From Streptomyces xanthii (GTDB taxonomy: Bacteria; Actinomycetota; Actinomycetes; Streptomycetales; Streptomycetaceae), in contig NZ_CP061281.1 in assembly GCF_014621695.1 (NCBI RefSeq), positions 6,324,001 to 6,388,000 on the forward strand: 64,000 bases of DNA, read 5' to 3'. The number at the start of each line of letters is the position of its first letter. Position 1 is the stretch's first letter. Made by a program: the position numbers and the translations under genes. The notes under the pieces were generated by a model. The model was not told where the DNA came from and did not search any database. It worked only from the letters and a program-made list of their open reading frames with translations. Below, one piece after another: positions 28,702 to 37,865 of the stretch.

Positions 28702-31341
28702 TCAGGACGCCGGGATCTGGCCCCGGACCAGGGTCTGCAGGCGGGTGGTGCGGGGCTTCGCCGGGAGCTCCGCCACGGCGCGCGGCAGCGCCGCGTCCGC
28801 CCCGTGCACCACGGACAGGTGCCGCTCGCCGCGGCCGAACGCCGTGTAGACCCACGGGCGCGTCAGCCCCTGCGTCGCGTCCCCGGGCAGCACCACCACG
28901 GCCGCCGGCCAGCGCAGGCCCACGGCCTGGTGCCCGGTGACCGCCCAGCCGTGCCGCACGGCCTGCTCCACCCGGTCCTTCGGCACGAGCACGGGCTCAC
29001 CGTCGCAGTCCAGGCGCAGGCCCTCCGCGTCCGCGCCCAGCACCCGCCCCGGGCGGATCCGGCCCGGCGCGGGCACGTGCACCACCCGGTCCCCGGGGTC
29101 GAAGCCGCCGAAGCGGCCGGGGCCCGGGTTGAGCCGCTCCTTCAGCGCCGCGTTCAACGCCCGCGTCCCCGCCGCGCCGCCGTGGCCGACCGTGATCACC
29201 TGCGTCTGCTCGGCGGGCACCCCGATCGCGCGCGGCACCGAGTCCGCGACGAGCTGCACGGTGCGGTGGATCGCCTCCGCCGCGTCCCGCACCGGGACGA
29301 TCACGACCTCCTTGCCGGGCGCCTCCACCGCGTTCAGCTCACCGATGCCGATGCCCGAGACCAGCTCGCCGATCGGGCCGAAGTCGGGGGTGCGGGAGGC
29401 GATGCGCGGGCAGACGGCGGCCGCGAGCAGGTCCGCGAAGACCCGGCCCGGGCCCGCCGACCACAGCGTGCCGGGGTCGCCGCTGAGCAGCAGCCCCGCC
29501 CCGTCGGGCAGCTGCTCCACGAGGAGCGCAGCGCCGTCCACGTCCAGCTGCGGGGCGTCGAGCACCACCAACAGGTCCAGGGCCAGCGCGCCGTCCGCGT
29601 CCCGGCCGGGGCCCTCCGCGTGCGCGACGAGCCCGGCGACCGTGGCGGTCACCTCGCGCGGGGCGTCCGGGCCGAGCAGCTCGGCGGCCCTGCGGCGGCC
29701 GTCCGCGCTGTGCGCCGCGACGCAGACCCGCAGGCCGAGCCCGGCCGCCGCCTTCGCCACCGCGACCGGCTCGGCGCGGGCCGCCTCGCCGCCCGTGTGC
29801 AGCACCAGGCGGTGGGCGGCGACCGCGCGGAGCAGCTCCGCAGTCGAGCCCTTCGCCCGGGTCGCGGCCTCCTCCCAGCCGGCCGGGGGCGTCGCGTCCT
29901 TCGCGCCCGCGTTGACCAGCCGGGCCAGGCCGTCCGCGAGGCTCTCCTCCGCCATCGCGTACCGCTCCAGGCCGACCAGGATCCGGACCGGGCGCTCGGG
30001 CTCCTCGCCCTCCTCCTCGGCCTGCTCGGGCGCGGCCGCCTGTGCCGGGGGCTCGTCCAGCGGGTCCTGGAGGACGAGCGCGTCGCCCTCCGCGACCGCG
30101 CTCTGCACCGCCGCCTCGGGGTCGGTCACCGCGTACTTGCCGAGCGCCTCGGCGAGCACCGGCAGGTCCAGGGCGGTGTGTCCCGCGAGGGCCGCCTGCT
30201 CCAGCAGCCAGACCGCGACCGCGCAGCCGCGCCGCTCGTCGTCCGGGCCGCACTCGGCGCCGAGCAGCGCCCGCGCGAAGCCGTCGGCCTGCTCGGGCCG
30301 CACCCCGGGGACGCGCAGCAGCTGCCAGGGATCCTCGCGCAGCCGCTCCTCGGCGCCCTCGCCCAGAGCGCCGGCGGCCGCCGCGGCGAGCGACTCGGGC
30401 GCCCCGCCCTCGCCGAGCACGGCCCGTACGGCGGCCACGGCCTCCGCGCCGGGACCGGCCACCGCGCGGGCCGGGCCGGGAACGCCGGGCCGCGGCCCCT
30501 GCTCCGGCGCGGGGGTGGCCGCAGGGCGCGCTTCGGGCGTGCGCGCGGGCTCGGGCGCCCGTGCCGGTGCGGGCGCGGTGAACACGGAGGAGGCGGGCTT
30601 GCCGCCGCTCTCCACGGCCCGCACGGCCGCGAGCAGGTCGGCCGCGGTGCCGCTCAGCTTGGCCCCCGCGTCGATGGGCCCTTCCTTGCTGGCCTTCCGC
30701 TGGGCGATCCGCTCCCGGAACTCCCGCTGGGCCGCGAGCTCGGCCTCGGCCTCGGAGACCTGGGCCCCTTCACCGGTCGCCGCGTCCCCCGGAGCCTGCC
30801 CGTCGCCGTCGCCGGCGGATTCGGAGCCGTCGGCCGTCTCGGCGCGCGCGTCGGCCGGGGCGTCCTCCGTGCTCCCGGCCGCGGAGCCATGCGGAGCGTC
30901 CTGCTCGGCGCCCTCGTGCTCAGCCGCCTGCCCCGCGGCCACCTCGGCCCGCGCGTCGGCCTGTTCGCCGTCCGTGCTCCCGGACGCGGCGCCGCCGCGC
31001 TGCTCCTGGTCGCCGCCCTCCGGCTCCGCCGCCTGCTGTCCGGCCGTGCGAGCATCCTCGTCGTCCCGGCCGTCGGCCGCACCGCTCGCGGCGGGGTCGC
31101 TTCCGCCGTCCTGGTCCGCGGCCGTGCCCTCCGACGGCTCCGCGTCCGCCCCGGCCCCGTCCGTCGCCCGGTTGTCGGGCTCAGGGAAGTGGGTGTCCTC
31201 GCCGCCGACCTGGCCCCCGGGCTCGCCCTCGGGCGCCTGCGCGGCGTCGTCGGGTCCGGGGGCCTGTCCCGCCGCGCTCTCCTGCGCGGTGTCGGGGGTC
31301 GGTGCCGGGCCGGTCTCCTCGGCGGCGGACTCCGTACTCAC
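28702..31341 (-). CDS. RecD2-like helix-hairpin-helix protein with degenerate ATPase motifs
   Basis: An 879-residue protein. About 200 N-terminal residues are Glu/Ala/Gly low-complexity; then a coiled segment, a helix-hairpin-helix region (about 295-400; DPWQLLRVPGVRPEQADGFA), and a C-terminal half with the order of a RecD2/TraA helicase: position of motif I near 510-520 (LVLHTGGEAARAEP, without GKT), motif II near 588-598 (LLVVLDAPQLD instead of DE), motif III near 620 (LLLSGDPGTLWSAGPGRVF), and a UvrD_C_2-like end (VTGHQAVGLRWPAAVVV). The Walker A lysine and the Walker B Glu are missing, so ATP hydrolysis is doubtful. GTG start overlaps the aldo/keto reductase stop. A nucleic-acid-binding scaffold role is inference. 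Confidence 0.85.
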   Translation of the reverse strand: MSTESAAEETGPAPTPDTAQESAAGQAPGPDDAAQAPEGEPGGQVGGEDTHFPEPDNRATDGAGADAEPSEGTAADQDGGSDPAASGAADGRDDEDARTAGQQAAEPEGGDQEQRGGAASGSTDGEQADARAEVAAGQAAEHEGAEQDAPHGSAAGSTEDAPADARAETADGSESAGDGDGQAPGDAATGEGAQVSEAEAELAAQREFRERIAQRKASKEGPIDAGAKLSGTAADLLAAVRAVESGGKPASSVFTAPAPARAPEPARTPEARPAATPAPEQGPRPGVPGPARAVAGPGAEAVAAVRAVLGEGGAPESLAAAAAGALGEGAEERLREDPWQLLRVPGVRPEQADGFARALLGAECGPDDERRGCAVAVWLLEQAALAGHTALDLPVLAEALGKYAVTDPEAAVQSAVAEGDALVLQDPLDEPPAQAAAPEQAEEEGEEPERPVRILVGLERYAMAEESLADGLARLVNAGAKDATPPAGWEEAATRAKGSTAELLRAVAAHRLVLHTGGEAARAEPVAVAKAAAGLGLRVCVAAHSADGRRRAAELLGPDAPREVTATVAGLVAHAEGPGRDADGALALDLLVVLDAPQLDVDGAALLVEQLPDGAGLLLSGDPGTLWSAGPGRVFADLLAAAVCPRIASRTPDFGPIGELVSGIGIGELNAVEAPGKEVVIVPVRDAAEAIHRTVQLVADSVPRAIGVPAEQTQVITVGHGGAAGTRALNAALKERLNPGPGRFGGFDPGDRVVHVPAPGRIRPGRVLGADAEGLRLDCDGEPVLVPKDRVEQAVRHGWAVTGHQAVGLRWPAAVVVLPGDATQGLTRPWVYTAFGRGERHLSVVHGADAALPRAVAELPAKPRTTRLQTLVRGQIPAS

Positions 31342-32321
31342 AACGTGCTCCAGTCCTGATCGGGATAGCGGTGCACGGGCGCCGACACGTCGTCGAGCGC
31401 CTGGCAGATCTCGTCAGGAAGACTAAGCGTCTCCACTGACAACGCGGCCGTGAGCTGCTGCGCGTTGCGCGCGCCGACGATCGGGGCGGTCACTCCGGGC
31501 CGGTCCCTGATCCAGGCGAGCGCCACCTGCAGCGGCGTCGTGGCGAGCCCGTCGGCGGCTATGGACACCGCGTCCACGATGTGCCGGGCCGTCTCGTCGA
31601 GGTACGGGGCGACGAACGGCGCCATGTGGTCCGAGCCGCCGCGCGAGTCCGCGGGCGTGCCCGTGCGGTACTTGCCGGTGAGGACACCGCGCCCCAGCGG
31701 CGAGGACGGCAGCAGCCCGATGCCGAGGTCGAGCGCGGCGGGCAGCACCTCCCGCTCCACGCCGCGCTGCAGCAGCGAGTACTCCATCTGCGTACTGGCG
31801 ATCCGGGTGCGGGTCCCGGGCGCCGCGAGCTGCCAGGTGGCCGCCTTGGCGAGCTGCCAGCCGCAGAAGTTGGACACCCCCGCGTACCGGGCCCGCCCGC
31901 TGGCGACGGCGATGTCGAGCGCCTGGAGCGTCTCGTCGAGCGGCGTGCCCGGATCGTAGGCGTGGACCTGCCACAGGTCCACGTGGTCCGTGCCGAGGCG
32001 GGCCAGGGAGGCGTCGAGCGCGGCGAGCAGATGGCCGCGCGAGCCGTCGAAGCGCCGGTCGGGATCGGGCACGCTGCCCGCCTTCGTGGAGATCACCAGG
32101 TCCTGGCGCGGCACCAGCCCCTCGATCAGCCGCCCGAGCAGGTACTCCGACTCCCCGTCCCCGTACACGTCGGCCGTGTCGACCAGGCTGCCGCCCGCCT
32201 CCCAGAAGGTCTTCAACAGGTCGGCGGCGTCGTGCTCGTCGGTGTCCCGGCCCCAGGTGAGGGTGCCGAGTCCGATCCGGGACACGCGCAGGCCGGTGCG
32301 GCCGAGATGCCTCTGCTCCAT
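31338..32321 (-). CDS. Aldo/keto reductase
   Basis: A 327-residue (beta/alpha)8 NADPH oxidoreductase. The catalytic residues appear in order: Asp and Tyr in LVDTADVYGDGESE, Lys in VISTKAG, His in WQVHAYD; the C-terminal APIVGARNAQQL binds the cofactor 2'-phosphate. The ATG at 32321 begins the conserved MEQRHLGRTGLRVSRIGLGT; an upstream in-frame start would add 48 unrelated residues. TAATCT lies eight bases upstream, suggesting a leaderless or short-leader mRNA. Overlaps the RecD-like gene by GTGA, so both proteins are made from one message. Confidence 0.93.
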   Translation of the reverse strand: MEQRHLGRTGLRVSRIGLGTLTWGRDTDEHDAADLLKTFWEAGGSLVDTADVYGDGESEYLLGRLIEGLVPRQDLVISTKAGSVPDPDRRFDGSRGHLLAALDASLARLGTDHVDLWQVHAYDPGTPLDETLQALDIAVASGRARYAGVSNFCGWQLAKAATWQLAAPGTRTRIASTQMEYSLLQRGVEREVLPAALDLGIGLLPSSPLGRGVLTGKYRTGTPADSRGGSDHMAPFVAPYLDETARHIVDAVSIAADGLATTPLQVALAWIRDRPGVTAPIVGARNAQQLTAALSVETLSLPDEICQALDDVSAPVHRYPDQDWSTL

Positions 32322-32486
32322 GGGCGCTGAGATTACTGGCCCCGGCTCAGGATCGGGGCCCCTGTGGACGACTGTGCGGCGGCCGGGCGCGCTAGGGTGC
32401 CCGACCAGGGGCGTTACCGATGGGTAAGCCCCTGGACCGTAGGGCTTTGGCACGACCGTCGGCACGGCGTTAAGGAGATGTGGTCA

Positions 32487-33542
32487 ATGAAGCTCGGCAT
32501 CAACCTCGGCTACTGGGGCCTGGGCATGGACACCGACAACCTCACCGTCGCGAAGGAGGCCGACAAGCTCGGCTATGCGGTCTGCTGGGCGGCCGAGGCG
32601 TACGGCTCCGACACCGTGACCGTGCTGTCGTACGTGGCCGCGCAGACCGAGCGGATCGACGTCGGCTCCGCGATCATGCAGATCCCCGCCCGCCAGCCCA
32701 CGATGACCGCGATGACGGCCGCCACCCTCGACTCGCTGTCCGGCGGCCGCTTCCGCCTCGGTCTCGGCGTCTCCGGGCCGCAGGTCTCCGAGGGCTGGTA
32801 CGGCGTCAAGTTCGACAAGCCGCTGGCCCGCACGCGCGAGTACGTCGACATCGTCCGCAAGGCGATGAGCCGCGAGCGCGTCTCCTACGAGGGCGAGCAC
32901 TGGACCCTGCCGCTGCCCGAGGGCCCGGGCAAGTCCCTCAAGCTGACCGTGCACCCGCAGCGCGAGCACATCCCGCTCTACATCGCCGCGATCGGCCCGA
33001 AGAACCTGGAGCAGACCGGCGAGATCGCCGACGGCGCCCTGCTGATCTTCCCGGCCGCCGAGCACATCGAGGACACCGCGATCCGTCACCTGCGCGCGGG
33101 CCGCGAGAAGGCCGGCAAGACGATGGAGGGCTTCGACGTCTGCCCGACCGTGCCGATCGCCGTCGGCGACGACAAGGACGTCTCCTCGCTCGCCGACCTG
33201 CTGCGCCCCTACACCGCCCTGTACGTGGGCGGCATGGGCAGCCGCAAGCAGAACTTCTACAACCAGCTCGCCTGCCGCATGGGCTACGAGAAGGAAGCCG
33301 CCGAGGTCCAGGAGAAGTACCTGTCCGGCGACAAGGAGGGCGCCGCCGCGGCGATCCCGCAGCAGCTCATCGACTCCACGACCCTGCTCGGCTCCGTCGA
33401 CCGGATCGCCGACCGGATGCGCGCCTACGCGGAGGCCGGGGTCACCACGCTCACGCTGTCCCCGGCCGGCTTCTCGCTGGACGAGCGCCTCGCCTCGCTG
33501 CGCGCGGGCACGGACGCGCTGGAGCGCGCCGGTCTGGCGTAG
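32487..33542 (+). CDS. LLM class F420-dependent oxidoreductase
   Basis: A 351-residue luciferase-like TIM-barrel oxidoreductase. MKLGINLGYWGLGMD opening, DSLSGGRFRLGLGVSGPQVSEGWYG and the long IPLYIAAIGPKNLEQTGEIADG segment match the actinobacterial coenzyme-F420 group (Rv3520c-like) in which hydride is transferred from F420H2. ATG 32487 has AAGGAGATG nine bases upstream. Substrate unknown. Monocistronic, followed by a hairpin at 33562. Confidence 0.92.
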   Translation: MKLGINLGYWGLGMDTDNLTVAKEADKLGYAVCWAAEAYGSDTVTVLSYVAAQTERIDVGSAIMQIPARQPTMTAMTAATLDSLSGGRFRLGLGVSGPQVSEGWYGVKFDKPLARTREYVDIVRKAMSRERVSYEGEHWTLPLPEGPGKSLKLTVHPQREHIPLYIAAIGPKNLEQTGEIADGALLIFPAAEHIEDTAIRHLRAGREKAGKTMEGFDVCPTVPIAVGDDKDVSSLADLLRPYTALYVGGMGSRKQNFYNQLACRMGYEKEAAEVQEKYLSGDKEGAAAAIPQQLIDSTTLLGSVDRIADRMRAYAEAGVTTLTLSPAGFSLDERLASLRAGTDALERAGLA

Positions 33543-33561
33543 TTCCCGGGGGAGAGGTCTG

Positions 33562-33603
33562 CGGCCGTGGTGGGGGCTCGGGGTGTCTTCCCCGCCACGG
33601 CCG
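33562..33603 (+). terminator. Hairpin after the F420-dependent oxidoreductase
   Basis: CGGCCGTGG(T)GGGG pairs with CCCC(G)CCACGGCCG, one internal mismatch, about 20 bases after the stop. The rest of the gap to 33722 shows no other element. Confidence 0.65.
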
Positions 33604-33721
33604 TCACGGGGAACAACGCGCCGGGGCCCGTTCGGTCACGCGCCGGGCGGACTCCGAGTCGCGGGACGCGCCGAGGCGCGAAATCCTGTGCACAGGCAGG
33701 GAGCGGCAGGGAGGTATCACG

Positions 33722-34510
33722 ATGCTGTCGGCCAAGAGTCTGTTCCAGGAGATCCTCGACGACGACGAGTCGTTCCGGTTGTTCTGTTCCATCGCGGCCA
33801 GCGGGGAGTCCCAGGGCGGCTGGGAGAACGGCCGGATCGCGGCGCTCGTCCCGGCGAGCGAGCGCGACCTCGCCCCCAAGGTCGCCCGGCACGGCGCGGA
33901 CGAGGACAAGCACGGGCGCATCTTCAACGCGCTCATGAAGAAGCGCGGCCTGCAACCGGTCCCCGTACCGGAGGAGGCCGACTACACGATGCTCCTCGAG
34001 CGGCACGGCATCGGGCTCGCCCACGAGCAGCTCAAGCGCGACGAGCCGCTGTCCGTGCAGGACATCGTCACGTACCTCGCGCACAGCCGGGTCACCGAAC
34101 AGCGCGCCTCCGAGCAGATGGAGCTGCTGCGCAAGCACTTCTCCGACCATCCGGACATCGGCCGCGCGGTGAAGATGATCTCCCACGACGAGGACAACCA
34201 CCTCGCCTACTGCCACGAGGAACTGCTGCGCTTCGCCTACGCGGGGCACGGCCGCACCATCCAGCGCATCCTGCGCGAGTGCGCCCTCGCGGAGATCGCC
34301 GTCTACCGGGACGTCAGCCTCGCCGTCATGGACCACATGGGCCGCATCCTGGGCTGGTCGAAGGCCAAGTCGGCCGTGCTCGCCGCCGGTATCCACGCCG
34401 TGTACGCGTACGAACGCCTCGGCGGCTGGCGGCGGATGGTCTCCCTGGAGATGCCCGAGCGGCGTGACGCGCTGGGCGGCCCGGCGACCACCTCCGTCGA
34501 GTTCGCCTGA
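33722..34510 (+). CDS. Ferritin-like di-iron protein
   Basis: A 262-residue, mostly helical protein with two ExxH signatures, HGADEDKHGRIF and SHDEDNHLAYCHEE, each preceded by a helix bearing another Glu (ASGESQGGWENG and RVTEQRASEQMEL). This is the pattern of a four-helix ferritin-like carboxylate-bridged di-iron site. A C-terminal helical extension (ILGWSKAKSAVLAAGIHAVYAYERL) could be membrane-associated but is interrupted by charges. Function in Streptomyces is not established to my knowledge. ATG preceded by GGGAGG-like purines (GGCAGGGAGG). Confidence 0.85.
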   Translation: MLSAKSLFQEILDDDESFRLFCSIAASGESQGGWENGRIAALVPASERDLAPKVARHGADEDKHGRIFNALMKKRGLQPVPVPEEADYTMLLERHGIGLAHEQLKRDEPLSVQDIVTYLAHSRVTEQRASEQMELLRKHFSDHPDIGRAVKMISHDEDNHLAYCHEELLRFAYAGHGRTIQRILRECALAEIAVYRDVSLAVMDHMGRILGWSKAKSAVLAAGIHAVYAYERLGGWRRMVSLEMPERRDALGGPATTSVEFA

Positions 34511-34531
34511 CCCCGGGCCGGGGGCGGCGCG

Positions 34532-35533
34532 TCAGAGCCAGCCGCGCCGCTTGAACTGCCGGTACAGGAGCACTTCCAGGACCGCCATCACCACGATGAC
34601 CGCCGGGTACGTCCATACCCAGTGCAGCTCGGGCATGTGGTCGAAGTTCATGCCGTAGATCCCGGCGATCATCGTGGGCACGGCGGCCATCGCCGCCCAC
34701 GCCGAGATCTTGCGCATGTCGTCGTTCTGCCGGACGCTCATCTGCGCCAGGTGGGCCGACAGGATGTCCGACACCAGCCGGTCCAGGCCGTCCACCGACT
34801 CGTTGACCCGGGTCAGGTGGTCGTTCACGTCCCGGAAGAAGGGCTGCGCGTCCGCGCTGACGAACGGGACGCCCGCGGTGCCCCAAGGCCCCACGCCCGA
34901 CAGGCGCGCCATCGGCATCGCCAGCGGGCCGGTCGCGCGCCGGAACTCCAGGATCTGCCGCTTGAAGGTGTAGATCCGCGCCGCCGTGTCCCGGGAGCCG
35001 CCGCCGTCCGGCGAGAAGACCTCCGCCTCCAGCTCCTCCAGGTCCGTCTGCAACTCGGCCGCGACCTCCAGATAGTGGTCCACCGTCGCGTCGGCGATCG
35101 AGTACAGGACCGCCGTCGGGCCGTGCGCCAGGAACTCCGGATCGTCCTCCAGCCGCTTGCGCACCGCCTTCAGGGGCGCGCCCTCGCCGTGCCGCACCGT
35201 CACCACGAACGAGTCGCCGAGGAAGATCATCAGCTCGCCCGTGGACACCCTGTCGCTGCGCGCCTCGTAGACGACCGGCTTGAGGACGACGAACAGCGAG
35301 TCGTCGTACACCTCCAGCTTCGGCCGCTGATGCGCCTTGAGGGCGTCCTCGACGGCCAGCGGATGCAGTCTGAACTCGTGGCTGACCCGGTCGAACTCCT
35401 CCGTGGAGGCCTCATGCAGTCCGATCCAGACGAACGCGTGGCCCGAGGCCCGCGCCTCGTCCAGCGCGACGGCGAAGTCCGCGGGCCGCTCGATACGGCG
35501 CCCGTCCCGGTAGATGGCGCAGTCGACGATCAT
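34532..35533 (-). CDS. corA: CorA family Mg2+/Co2+ transporter
   Basis: A 333-residue membrane protein: large cytoplasmic N-terminal domain, long stalk helix (YIFKRQILEFRRATGPL-like region), then two C-terminal membrane helices with the selectivity motif YGMNF at the end of TM1 and a basic tail (RQFKRRGWL). The pentameric channel admits Mg2+ and is gated by cytoplasmic Mg2+. ATG 35533 begins MIVDCAIYRDG; longer in-frame starts are not supported. Divergent from the phosphomutase gene by 61 bases. Confidence 0.94.
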   Translation of the reverse strand: MIVDCAIYRDGRRIERPADFAVALDEARASGHAFVWIGLHEASTEEFDRVSHEFRLHPLAVEDALKAHQRPKLEVYDDSLFVVLKPVVYEARSDRVSTGELMIFLGDSFVVTVRHGEGAPLKAVRKRLEDDPEFLAHGPTAVLYSIADATVDHYLEVAAELQTDLEELEAEVFSPDGGGSRDTAARIYTFKRQILEFRRATGPLAMPMARLSGVGPWGTAGVPFVSADAQPFFRDVNDHLTRVNESVDGLDRLVSDILSAHLAQMSVRQNDDMRKISAWAAMAAVPTMIAGIYGMNFDHMPELHWVWTYPAVIVVMAVLEVLLYRQFKRRGWL

Positions 35534-35594
35534 GCGGAGAATTCTTCCCAGACCGGGGCGGGCCCGCACTTCCACACGGCCTAGGGTGGCGCGT

Positions 35595-36281
35595 ATGCCC
35601 ACGCTGATTCTCGTCCGGCACGGACGCTCGACCGCCAACACCGCGGGTCTGCTCGCCGGGTGGACCCCCGGCGTGGCCCTCGACGAGCGCGGGGCCGCGC
35701 AGGCCGCCGCACTGCCCGCGCGCCTCGCGGAGCTGCCCCTCGCGGAGGTCGTCAGCAGCCCGCTGCAGCGCTGCCGGGAGACCGTCGCGCCGCTGCTCGC
35801 CGCCCGCCCCGGGCTGAGCGTGCACACCGACGACCGGATCGGCGAGTGCGACTACGGCGACTGGTCGGGCCGCAAGCTCGCCGAGCTCGCCGACGAGCCG
35901 CTCATGCAGGTCGTGCAGCAGCACCCGACCGCCGCCGCGTTCCCCGGCGGCGAGTCCATGCGCCACATGCAGCACCGCGCCGCCGAGGCGGTGCGCGAGT
36001 GGAACGCGCGCGTGGAGGCCGAGCACGGCCCCGACGCCGTGTACCTGATGTGCTCGCACGGCGACATCATCAAGTCCCTCGTCGCGGACGCCCTCGGGCT
36101 GCACCTCGACCTCTTCCAGCGCATCTCCGTGGAGCCCTGCTCCGTCACGGCGATCCGCTACACCCGGCTGCGCCCCTTCCTGGTACGCCTCGGCGACACC
36201 GGGGACTTCGCCTCGCTCGCCCCGCGCGAGCAGCCGCAGGGGCCGGATGCGCCCGTGGGCGGTGGCGCGGGCGCACCGTGA
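35595..36281 (+). CDS. Histidine phosphatase superfamily, MSMEG_4193-type putative phosphomutase
   Basis: A 228-residue RHG-type protein: LVRHGRSTAN carries the phospho-accepting His, ERGAAQAAAL and SSPLQRCRETVAPLL follow, and MCSHGDIIKSL holds the second catalytic His. It matches the actinobacterial family (named for MSMEG_4193) that travels with DUF3090 and the SCO1664-family protein, both present immediately downstream. True substrate unknown. TAGGGT lies seven bases before the ATG and no ribosome-binding site is visible, so it is probably leaderless. Confidence 0.9.
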   Translation: MPTLILVRHGRSTANTAGLLAGWTPGVALDERGAAQAAALPARLAELPLAEVVSSPLQRCRETVAPLLAARPGLSVHTDDRIGECDYGDWSGRKLAELADEPLMQVVQQHPTAAAFPGGESMRHMQHRAAEAVREWNARVEAEHGPDAVYLMCSHGDIIKSLVADALGLHLDLFQRISVEPCSVTAIRYTRLRPFLVRLGDTGDFASLAPREQPQGPDAPVGGGAGAP

Positions 36282-36359
36282 TCGTCGCCCGCAGTAGGGT
36301 GAAGCAGCCGCCGGCACAAGTCGGTTCCCAGATCCCCCGATCCCCATGGAGAGCAGGAC

Positions 36360-36950
36360 GTGTCCCGTCAGGTGTTCCTCTACGACCCTCCGGAGCGTTT
36401 CGTGGCCGGCACGGTCGGACTCCCCGGGCGCCGCACCTTCTTCCTGCAGGCCTCGGCAGGTACGCGCGTCACGAGCGTGGCGCTGGAGAAGACCCAGGTC
36501 GCCGCGCTCGCGGAGCGCATGGACGAGCTGCTCGACGAGGTCGTGCGGCGCAGCGGGGGCAACGCCCCGGTGCCCGCCGTGGCGCCCTCCGAGATCGCGG
36601 ACACCGCCCCGCTGGACTCCCCGGTGGAGGAGGAGTTCCGCGTCGGCACGATGGCGCTCGCCTGGGACGGTGACGAGCAGCGCATGATCGTCGAGGCGCA
36701 GGCGCTCGTGGAGCTGGACGCCGAGTCCGAGGAGGACCTCGCCGAGGCCGAGGAGAGGCTTCTCCAGGACGAGGAGAACGGGCCGCCGATGCTCCGCGTC
36801 CGACTGACCGGCACGCAGGCCCGCGCGTTCGCCAAGCGCGCCCTGGACGTCGTGAACGCGGGCCGCCCGCCGTGCCCCCTGTGCAGCCTGCCGCTCGACC
36901 CGGAGGGACACGTATGTCCGCGCCAGAACGGATACCGGCGCGGAGCGTGA
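36360..36950 (+). CDS. DUF3090 family zinc-knuckle-containing protein
   Basis: A 196-residue protein restricted to actinobacteria. Starts MSRQVFLYDPPERFVAGTVG (GTG codon) and ends with a likely zinc ribbon CPLCSLPLDPEGHVC (three Cys and a His). Central region is acidic (EEDLAEAEERLLQDEENG). Function unknown; always found with the phosphomutase and SCO1664-family genes as far as I recall. Its last 37 bases overlap the next gene. Confidence 0.92.
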   Translation: MSRQVFLYDPPERFVAGTVGLPGRRTFFLQASAGTRVTSVALEKTQVAALAERMDELLDEVVRRSGGNAPVPAVAPSEIADTAPLDSPVEEEFRVGTMALAWDGDEQRMIVEAQALVELDAESEEDLAEAEERLLQDEENGPPMLRVRLTGTQARAFAKRALDVVNAGRPPCPLCSLPLDPEGHVCPRQNGYRRGA

Positions 36951-37762
36951 GCGCCCCCGCCGACCTCTCCGCCCTCGACCTCCTGACCCGCGGCGAGCTC
37001 GAGGTCCGCGGCCGGATCCGCGAGGCGTCGAACGCGGTGCTGCTGTGCACCGTCACGCACGAGGGCCGCGAGGCCGCCTGCGTCTACAAGCCGGTGCGCG
37101 GCGAGCGCCCCCTGTGGGACTTCCCCGACGGCACGCTCGCCCAGCGCGAGGTCGCCGCCTACGAGGTCTCCGAGGCGCTCGGCTGGGGCCTGGTGCCGCC
37201 GACCGTGCTGCGCGACGGACCGTACGGCGAGGGCATGTGCCAGCTGTGGATCGACGGCCCGGAGGAGCCCGAAGAGGCCGGCCGGCTGCTCGCGCTCGTC
37301 GACGGCGAGGAGCCGGGCGAGGGCTGGAAGGCGATCGGCTTCGCGGAGGTCGGCGAGGGCCGCACCGCGCTGCTCGTGCACGCCGACGACCCGCGCCTGC
37401 GCCGCCTCGCGGTGCTCGACGCGGTGATCAACAACGGCGACCGCAAGGGCGGCCACCTGCTGCTCGACGCCACCGGCCGGCTCTACGGCATCGACCACGG
37501 CGTCACCTTCAACGCCGAGGACAAGCTGCGCACCCTGCTGTGGGGCTGGGCGGGCGAGCCGCTCACCGAGGAGGCGACGGCCGCCCTGGAGACTCTGCGG
37601 GACCGCCTGGGCGCGGGGGAGCCGCTCGCCGACCGGCTCGGCGCCCTGATCACCGCCGCGGAGCTCGACGCCGTACGAGAACGGGTGGCGGAGCTGCTCA
37701 GGACCGGACGGCACCGTGAGCCGGGCGGCGACTGGCCCGCGATCCCGTGGCCGCCCGTCTGA
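36914..37762 (+). CDS. SCO1664 family protein (PI3/4-kinase-like fold)
   Basis: A 282-residue protein of the actinobacterial family named for SCO1664. The segment ACVYKPVRGERPLWDFPDGTL resembles the ATP-binding lysine region, and VINNGDRKGGHLLLDATGRLYGIDHGVTF resembles the catalytic loop (NGDRK..N/H) and metal motif (D-H-G) of PI3/4-kinase-like or HipA-like kinases, so kinase activity is plausible. ATG 36914 is preferred because GGAGGG lies six bases upstream; GTG 36947, coupled by GTGA to the DUF3090 stop, is an alternative that would remove 11 residues. Confidence 0.88.
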   Translation: MSAPERIPARSVSAPADLSALDLLTRGELEVRGRIREASNAVLLCTVTHEGREAACVYKPVRGERPLWDFPDGTLAQREVAAYEVSEALGWGLVPPTVLRDGPYGEGMCQLWIDGPEEPEEAGRLLALVDGEEPGEGWKAIGFAEVGEGRTALLVHADDPRLRRLAVLDAVINNGDRKGGHLLLDATGRLYGIDHGVTFNAEDKLRTLLWGWAGEPLTEEATAALETLRDRLGAGEPLADRLGALITAAELDAVRERVAELLRTGRHREPGGDWPAIPWPPV

Positions 37763-37865
37763 CGTACGCGTGAGCGTGCTGCTGACATGCGGCCGTCCGG
37801 CCTGCTGACCTGCGGGCTCGCGGCGTCCGGGGGCGGGCGGCGGCGGGGCGGGCTACGTTCGGGGC

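Noticed and set aside
32322..32465. N-terminal extension of the aldo/keto reductase
   Set aside because: The extra 48 residues resemble no AKR; ATG 32321 starts exactly at the family N-terminus and has a promoter-like TAATCT upstream.
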